A DNA stretch of 34,939 nucleotides, taken from Chara braunii. Taxonomy: Eukaryota; Streptophyta; Charophyceae; Charales; Characeae. The stretch's first letter is position 1; every line of letters begins with the position of its first letter. The position numbers and the translations under genes are program-made. The DNA is taken from positions 743,673 to 778,611 of the forward strand of contig BFEA01000545.1 in NCBI GenBank assembly GCA_003427395.1. Direction: 5' to 3'. Positions 29,141-34,939 of the stretch are shown piece after piece. Under the pieces are notes generated by a model. It was not told the origin of the DNA. It saw only the letters and a list, made by a program, of their open reading frames with translations, and did no database searches.

Positions 29141-31380
29141 GGGCCTTTGCTACGGGGTGCACCAACGTTTACTGAGACTAAGGGGGCCTGGCCCCGACTT
29201 CAGGTACACTACTTATCTCAGCGTTGCACTCAGCCTCACTGCAGAGCGGTAAGGCTGGGCTGATCGGGTGGCCTTAATGAGTCAGGGACAAGACGTTGTG
29301 AAAGTGTATTGCAGGAATCAGGCAGCAGGCCCCCCCTTGTGTTGTTCACTATGCAGTGTTGTGCCTTCTGACTGAAGCCTGAGTTTTGAAGTCGCAACCA
29401 GTACGTATCGGTCCATGCATATCGCTGCGTGACTGGCCGACTAAACGGGGCTTTGTACAGGGGCCTATTACTGTAGCTACGGTGGGGTAGCGCGCGTCCT
29501 ACGATTGTTGGGGTCACTATGCGGCAGGTTGTATTAAGCACTGACCCCAACCATTATTGCACAAGCCTATTGGTGTTTTAATTGTTGTTTTATGCTGCTG
29601 TATCTTCGATGGGCGGTTGTTGGGCTGTGTATTTAGCTGTGTGGCGCGGAGCAATTGCTGATTGTGTTGATGGGCTTTAGTTGTGCACTCGAGGTGAGGT
29701 GACTGAGTTGCATCGTGTATCCCGTCGGGCATCACTGACGCGGCGGCCACTGGCCGTAGAATCCACTGGGATTGATGGAACTAAGGGTGCCAAACTTTGA
29801 AGAAACTGGGACTGTTATTACCACGGGCGGCTGCTGTTGTTGACCAGTTAATTACGCCTGTAGTACGACCAGACCAGCAGTGTTGTTATCAGCGCTGGCG
29901 CTTTCTGACTGTGCCTTGTGGGACTAACTGTACCTGTTGTGCTCCAACACACCCCACCGATTACCGCATTCAGCTAACGGTGGACCGTGGTTTTCAGGGT
30001 AAGGGACTGTTGGGCTGTGCAAACTACTGCTACGACGACAAACCTTGAAGGTACTGTGGCCAGATAACAACGGACTATTGCTGACTAAAGCTGCTGGGTC
30101 GAGCTATACAGTCGTCTTGCCTGGCTTACTCGAGGTTGCAGCCGTTGCATTCAGCAATAACAAACTGCTGCTACGGGGGCTGGGTTGATGCTCCTGTATT
30201 GCAAAAGGAAGTTGCCACGGCTGATGGGGTGCTGCTGCTATCGCTTGACCAAGTACTGAGGCCTGTACACAGGCCAGGCCAGTATTGTGGTTGACGACAC
30301 CAGTGCTTTGACTGGGCCACTGAGGGACTGGCTGTGTCTCAACGAATCTGGTTGTGTACCGTATTCAGCAAGCAGGGGGCCGTGGCGTTCGAAAGCTGAG
30401 GGCTGCAGGGTTGTTTCAGTCGCTGTAGTGGATTGGCTGCCTACGCTGCTGCAGGTTACTGATAAGCAGGGCCATGTTCCTCGCGGCACACTGCAGCGTC
30501 GAGGTTGCTGCGGGCTTCCGGGTTGCAGGGCGCCCTCGCCGAACCTCCCTGAGACGCTGCTCCTCGTGGAGACAGATTACTGTGTAGAGCTCCGTACTTG
30601 CTGTACACAGCTGCTATGCTCACTGCTGTCCTCGGCCGCCGTGGGGCTTGGCAGCATGTTGAACAGAGCGGAGGAGTGTGCTCTGTTAAAACGTAGCATC
30701 CTTGTGACTCGGAGCTGCAGTTCAGACGGAGGGGACCACCGTGAGGTGGTGATTACCAGCAGCAGGCGGTGGGAAGTTCTTGGCTGCTGCTATAGCACTT
30801 TTGTCGGGACTATTACAGCAGCTGCCACTACTGTTGAAAAGAGTTGCGGAGCCACCTTGTGTTGAGCCTGGTATGCTGCGGTACTCTCCCTGAAGGGTTT
30901 CGTTGTGCGCCTGGTTGGGCACTAGCTGCACACGGCTATGTACTCGGGAAAGGGAGCAGACACAGCACCAGGATTGTGGCCTTCAGAGGTTGGGGACTGT
31001 ATAAGCGTTCTGGGTGCTGTAGTGGATTAGTTATCAACCTTGTTGTGGGTTATAGCTGTGTTGTGCACCCTTCTGAACGTTGCCGCAGTGCAGGGCGTTT
31101 TTCGGCATTGCTGTCGTGCAGAGCACTGCTTATTGTCGAACGCCATTCCTATTCGTTCTTACGACGGACTCGTTACTGCGACTAAGGAGGTTGGCAGGGG
31201 GCTGTTATTCTACATTTTGGTCGCGAGTTCGACACCTTCGCTGCGCTATTTTGACCATCATTGCGGTGCCCTCAGGCGAATCAAGACTTCAAGGCCCTCT
31301 CTTACGAGTCTGAGAGCACCCCTCTTGGATCTGAGTGGCTAAACTTTCTTTCGCTGCCCTTCTTAGTCTCAGTCTAGTCT
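29141..31380 (+). repeat. Degenerate tandem repeat region, unit roughly 400 bp
   Basis: A segment at about 29842-29990 resembles one at 30247-30385. Both have GACCA..T, GCCTGTA, CCAG.CCAG, a TACCGYATTCAGC block (29962 and 30357) and GGRCCGTGG in the same order, offset about 395-405 bp. A further CTGTAGTGGATT block recurs at about 30424 and 31017. The 192-codon plus-strand frame at 30287-30865 is Cys/Ser/Leu-rich, has no family resemblance and lies inside the repeats, so I do not call it a gene. An inverted repeat ACCACC-GTGA-GGTGGT is near 30736. Confidence 0.55.
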
Positions 31381-31710
31381 ATGTTACGAGAGGAAGATGG
31401 CAGACGGGATTGTAACCCGTAGGTCCGCGCCAAGGCCTCTGTGGGAGGTGGCCCCACCGATTGCGGGAGCTTTGCCAGAGCCCAGGCGGGGTTCTGGAGG
31501 CAGAAAACTTCAGGTATAATCTCGTTAACCCGTGTGATCCCTTCCCCTACTTATTATCCCTGGGTTGTTGAAGTTAACTATGTAAGGCTATTACTTCATA
31601 GTTTGTTATGTATGTCAGGACATACTTTGCAAAAGGTTAAATTAACAGCTATATATGATAGTTCAGATAACTTTTGAGAGAACTTAGACAAAGTTAAACT
31701 GGGGGAAGGT
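31381..31710. other. No recognisable gene
   Basis: Short non-coding stretch before hairpin chain 3. Confidence 0.4.
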
Positions 31711-32978
31711 GGGTTGAGGATGTTCTGCATGCTTTGACCGGGTCAACCCAGGGATGAGCTCCTCTAAGTTGATGTGGGCTCGGTGCTGTGTTTTATTCAT
31801 GTTTGCAAGGGTGACTGAATGGTTTTGAGGGCTGGGGCTATCCTAAGTTGGACGGACCAGTCGCTGTTTTTTTCTGGGGTTTCTGAACAGGAGGATGAAC
31901 ACCCTAAGTTGAGAGGTCTCAAAATCCTGGTGTTTTTTTGTGGGTTGCTGAAAACAGAACTGGGAACACTCTAACTGGGAACACTCTAAGTTGTGTGGAT
32001 CCAGTTCTGTGTGTGTTTTCTTCTGAGGGGGACGCATGCATGAAGCTGAGCGTACCCTTAAGTTAGGGCGGCTCAGTCATAAGCCATGAACATAAAGGCC
32101 AACCAAAGTATACAACTTTGATACATACTATACGAACTTATATCATCTGGCAGACCGGGCACCCTAAGTTGGGAAAGCCAGTCTGTAAGTCAGGTAGAAC
32201 AAGAAGAGGAGAAAAGCTACGAAGAATACAATAAAGGTAACCTGGGCAGGCTGAGCGTATCCTTAAGTTAGGGCGGCTCGGTCCTATGCTCATTACAAGA
32301 CAAAGGAGCAGAGAGTTAATATAAACCTGTTTTATTTTCCCTTCTAAACACAAGGCAGAGTTGGATGTCTCCCTAAGTTGGGTAGGGCTGATTATCTGCC
32401 TAATAAGAGAAAAACATATGAAGTTTGTGCAAGTATATCAATGGTTGTTCTCCTATGTTGTCGTTACGGAGGCTAAGCGTACCCTTAAGTTAGGGCGGCT
32501 TAGTCATACGTCGTTGTACTTTGTTCAAACAAATTATGTCTTATGTACCTAAACAGTTTAAGCTAGCTAGGCGTACCCTTAAGTCAGGGCGGCCTAGTGA
32601 TATGCTCTTGTCGTTGATGTTATGTAGGTTGGACGTACCCTTAAGTTAGGGCGGTCTGACCATTCGTCGTTCGTGCTTGTTTTAGGCAGGTTAGGCACAC
32701 CCCTAACTTGGGGCAGCCTGATCCTATGCCCTACGTAACTTTGTTTAAAGGTGGCTAGACATACCCTTAAGTTAGAGCAGTTTAGTCTTATGCTTCATGT
32801 CGTCAGTTTAAACAGAAGCTAGGCGTACCCTTAAGTTAGGGTGGTCTGGTCATATGTTTTATGACTAGAGTTTATCTGGAGTTGGGCATACCCTTAAGTT
32901 AGGGCAGTCCAGTTGTGCGTACTTTTACTTGTTTACTTAGGCAGGTTGGGCATACCCTTAAGTTAGGGCCTTGTCTGA
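31711..32978 (+). repeat. Hairpin chain 3: about 17 units with a TAAGTT loop core
   Basis: Typical unit: 6-nt arm, GTA, CCCT, TAAGTT, AGGG, CG, complementary 6-nt arm. Loop cores lie near 31764, 31843, 31904, 31977/31986, 32059, 32164, 32253, 32375, 32488, 32579, 32641, 32704, 32768, 32831, 32893 and 32957. The first stem, GGGTTGA/TCAACCC (31711-31749), lacks the core. 31955-32009 has outer CAGAACTGG/CCAGTTCTG, and 32151-32185 has CAGAC/GTCTG around CCC-TAAGTT-GGG. From 32567 to 32978 the units form a regular array. No coding frame is supported. Function unknown. Confidence 0.9.
32567..32978 (+). repeat. Regular 62-64 bp hairpin array (7 units)
   Basis: Unit starts at 32567, 32629, 32691, 32755, 32819, 32882 and 32946. 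Arms: CTAGGC/GCCTAG, TTGGAC/GTCTGA, TTAGGC/GCCTGA, CTAGAC/GTTTAG, CTAGGC/GTCTGG, TTGGGC/GTCCAG, TTGGGC/GTCTGA. All pair when G-T wobbles are allowed. Linkers of about 32 bp share a weak GTCGTT..GTTTA pattern. Confidence 0.9.
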
Positions 32979-33374
32979 TCCTATGCCATAAGTGAGGGGG
33001 TCTTCTAAAGGGAAGAACTGAATGGTTTAACGAAGTACTTGGGCAAATTGATGTGGGATTGTGAGAGATGTATGTGTATGCTTGCTTGTGGGCTCTCACT
33101 TGGGGCGTCTTTTTCGATAGGATAGTTGGTTTAGATGCTCGCCAAGTGTTAGAGCCATAGGTAGGTGAGATGGATGATGGGAGGGAAAACTTGGGATGAA
33201 GGTAGGACTGACCCTGGTAGGAGTTAAGGTCAATGCTGGCCCACAGTCTCATCTAGAGGTTGTGTTGGCTATCGTCGATCTTGAATCATCAAGCTGGTGT
33301 CAGAAGTTAGTTCTAAGTATAGTTGCTTTGTCTTTCTGCTTTTTCAGCTTCGTATAAATCTTGACAACCTCCTG
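32979..33374. other. No recognisable gene
   Basis: G/T-rich non-coding sequence after the array. Nothing supported. Confidence 0.45.
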
Positions 33375-33487
33375 TTCCTACGGGAAGCGCTGCCGAAATT
33401 TCTACAAATCTGAAGGAGTTAGTCATTTTTAAACCCATAGAAATTCTGAAAAGACACTTTTCCTACGGGAAGCGCTGCCGAAATTTC
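33375..33487 (-). repeat. Duplicated 28-mer, 85-bp spacing
   Basis: The 28 bases at 33375-33402 recur identically at 33460-33487 (both contain CGGGAAGCGCTGCCGAAA). On the minus strand they read AAATTTCGGCAGC-GCTTCCC, one mismatch from the end of the left minisatellite at about 2063-2082. Sequence just after each copy is also similar. Confidence 0.9.
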
Positions 33488-34321
33488 GTAGAATTTTGGG
33501 AGTTGGGATATTTTGCAGTTAGGCGCTACTTAGCAAATCTATCCTGGTTAGAGGAGATGTTCAGTGACTTAGTACTAGTAGAGGAGCTAGGATGCAACTA
33601 GTGGAATGTTCTCCCCTTGACAGAAGCATAAGTAGTACTCTTCTTTGGCCTGTACTGTGATGTAGGGTTCCGTGTATCACTTGAAGGCTTGATTTGTTCA
33701 ACCTATTCCTTCATAAAGATCATTCTTCTGTTATCACTGATAACAGGTCGGTTGCCGATTCGTCGGTTTACGACTCAACCCCAATTCACCCTCAATACTT
33801 AACCTAAAAAAGCTTTAACCCTAATGATTTTATTGTTTTGTTGAGGTTTCACCCATACTTTTATTGAATGGTCATTTAACAAAGGTACTGAGTACTTAAT
33901 TATGGTTGGTTGGCTAGAGGTTGGGGCTTGCATGGTTAAAGCAAGGGGTATGAGAGGAGAGGTTGGTTGGAGTTGACCCTGTGTAGCGCGTGGATCTTTG
34001 CCTGATTCTGTGATGTGATTGTAGGTATGTATGGAAGAGTTTCGGTCGAGTTATGTTGAGTGATAATTGCTTGGACTCAGATGGGCAAAACCACACAACT
34101 GTCGTGAGAGTGAACTACCCCACAACCCTTGTGTTTGAGTGAGATTGTTTTATCTTTGTTCTGCTGAGGTAATAAGCTAAGTAAGTGTACGCTAGCATAA
34201 CCCTCCCCGGGCTAAACCCGATAAGGGTTCTTCTAATGATGTTAAGGGTACTTGCTTTATCCTTGTTGGAATTCATTTTGGTGGAACGATAAGGTTCCGG
34301 GCGGAAGCATTAGCGTATCGC
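33488..34321. other. Mostly non-coding
   Basis: No gene recognised. A perfect inverted repeat CTGTTATC-ACT-GATAACAG lies at 33728-33746. Confidence 0.5.
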
Positions 34322-34478
34322 TGGTGGTGCGCCAGACAACTCACCACCACTCCGAATTCCTTCTCACCCTAGGGGTCGTCTTATCTCGCACCCTTTGGGA
34401 CACCTCAGGGTGCAGAAGACGGAAAGGCCCTCAGGCCAGTTTTGCGCCCGCTAAAGGGTAACTTCCCTTAGCGAGCGC
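34322..34478. repeat. Hairpin cluster next to the right inverted-repeat arm
   Basis: 34322-34349 TGGTGGTG/CACCACCA. 34379-34419 GTCTT/AAGAC enclosing GCACCCT/AGGGTGC. 34444-34478 GCGC, GCTAA, GGG with loop TAACTT, then CCC, TTAGC, GCGC. The last loop, TAACTT, also occurs in unit 32691-32721 of chain 3. Confidence 0.8.
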
Positions 34479-34487
34479 CTCAGTCGA

Positions 34488-34796
34488 CGCCTGAGATATG
34501 TTGCACGGTGGCCGTGGCCTGGTTCAGCCTAGGTTGCGGCCGGCGACCTAGACGGGGACCCCCCCGGCCGCGGCCGGGTCGGCCAAGAACTTTCGGCCGA
34601 TGCCGCGGCGAATCGGGGAGGGGGGTTGGGGGGCGGGGAACGGGTCTCGAGTCGGGGGGGGGGGGGGCTACCTCCTCGCAAAAAAAAAAACATAAAAACT
34701 TCAAAAACGGGGGGGTGGATTTCGAAAACTAGCAAAAATAAATAAATAAATAGAAGAAAAAAAAAAATTCATTGATTGACTGTTTTTTTTCTTCTC

Positions 34797-34834
<38 letters not shown>

Positions 34835-34907
34835 AATTGATTGATTGATTGAATGATTGGTTGATTGGTTGGTGGGGGAGGGGTCCTCCCTCCACTCCAC
34901 GACGCAC

Positions 34908-34939
<32 letters not shown>
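34488..34939 (-). repeat. Right arm of the bracketing inverted repeat
   Basis: Inverted partner of 181-620. It contains a 14-G run (about 34655-34668), TACCTCCTCGCAAA, a GTGGATTTCGAAA block, the GATT array and a terminal CT run that is cut by the window end. Confidence 0.8.

Noticed and set aside
30287-30865. 192-codon open frame as a gene
   Set aside because: It lies inside degenerate repeats, has no recognisable domain, and is unusually rich in Cys, Ser and Leu. It looks like a chance frame in GC-rich sequence.
32567-32978. CRISPR-like spacing (about 31-nt repeats, about 32-nt spacers)
   Set aside because: The repeats are not identical, their arms vary with compensation, the linkers are similar to each other, and the context is a plant-type nuclear genome with retroelements.

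Overview
This is a repeat-dominated eukaryotic nuclear window. I see no intact host protein-coding gene. The Ty3/gypsy Gag and Pol proteins, a primer-binding site matching plant tRNA-Asp and a U6 snRNA-like sequence with the plant-type 5' stem-loop all point to the green-plant lineage. The Gag/Pol wording resembles, from memory and unverified, elements abundant in the charophyte alga Chara braunii. The species is therefore a guess.

Layout, left to right. 1-620: microsatellites and a repeat arm that reappears in inverted orientation at 34488-34939, so the window is bracketed by a long inverted repeat. 1795-2095: a 54-bp minisatellite. 2419-3225: a dense chain of short, mostly perfect inverted repeats. 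3760-7775: simple repeats (purine tracts, GAC/GAT, a 37-G run, four ATT arrays) and a 36-bp minisatellite. 8234-8548 and 10491-11500: a second hairpin chain with a recurring ACTC-CCGTG-GGGT core. 9400-9747: an orphan LTR end plus tRNA-Asp primer-binding site. 11500-16350: mostly AT-rich non-coding sequence with a few inverted and direct repeats. 16362-16463: a full-length U6-like sequence ending in a T run.

17647-29140: a decayed Ty3/gypsy LTR element. It holds a 555-bp direct repeat at both ends, an assembly gap, a primer-binding site at 19437, and then gag (19774), protease, RT-RNase H and integrase to 26372. A second gag-like reading frame follows to about 28600. The element carries in-frame stops, three one-base frameshifts and lost catalytic residues in protease, RT and RNase H, so it cannot move on its own. 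The integrase triad is still present.

29141-31380: degenerate tandem repeats of roughly 400 bp. 31711-32978: a third hairpin chain of about 17 units sharing a TAAGTT loop core, the last seven in a regular 62-64 bp array. The flanking arms differ from unit to unit but keep complementarity. That compensatory pattern is the most unusual signal in the window. 33375-33487 holds a duplicated 28-mer related to the 54-bp minisatellite on the left, in inverted orientation. 34322-34478 holds more nested hairpins, just inside the right inverted-repeat arm.

The only decayed protein-coding module is the retroelement, whose parts act in order: Gag packages the RNA, tRNA-Asp primes at the PBS, protease processes the polyprotein, RT-RNase H makes cDNA and integrase inserts it. 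The hairpin chains and the bracketing inverted repeats are not explained by that element.
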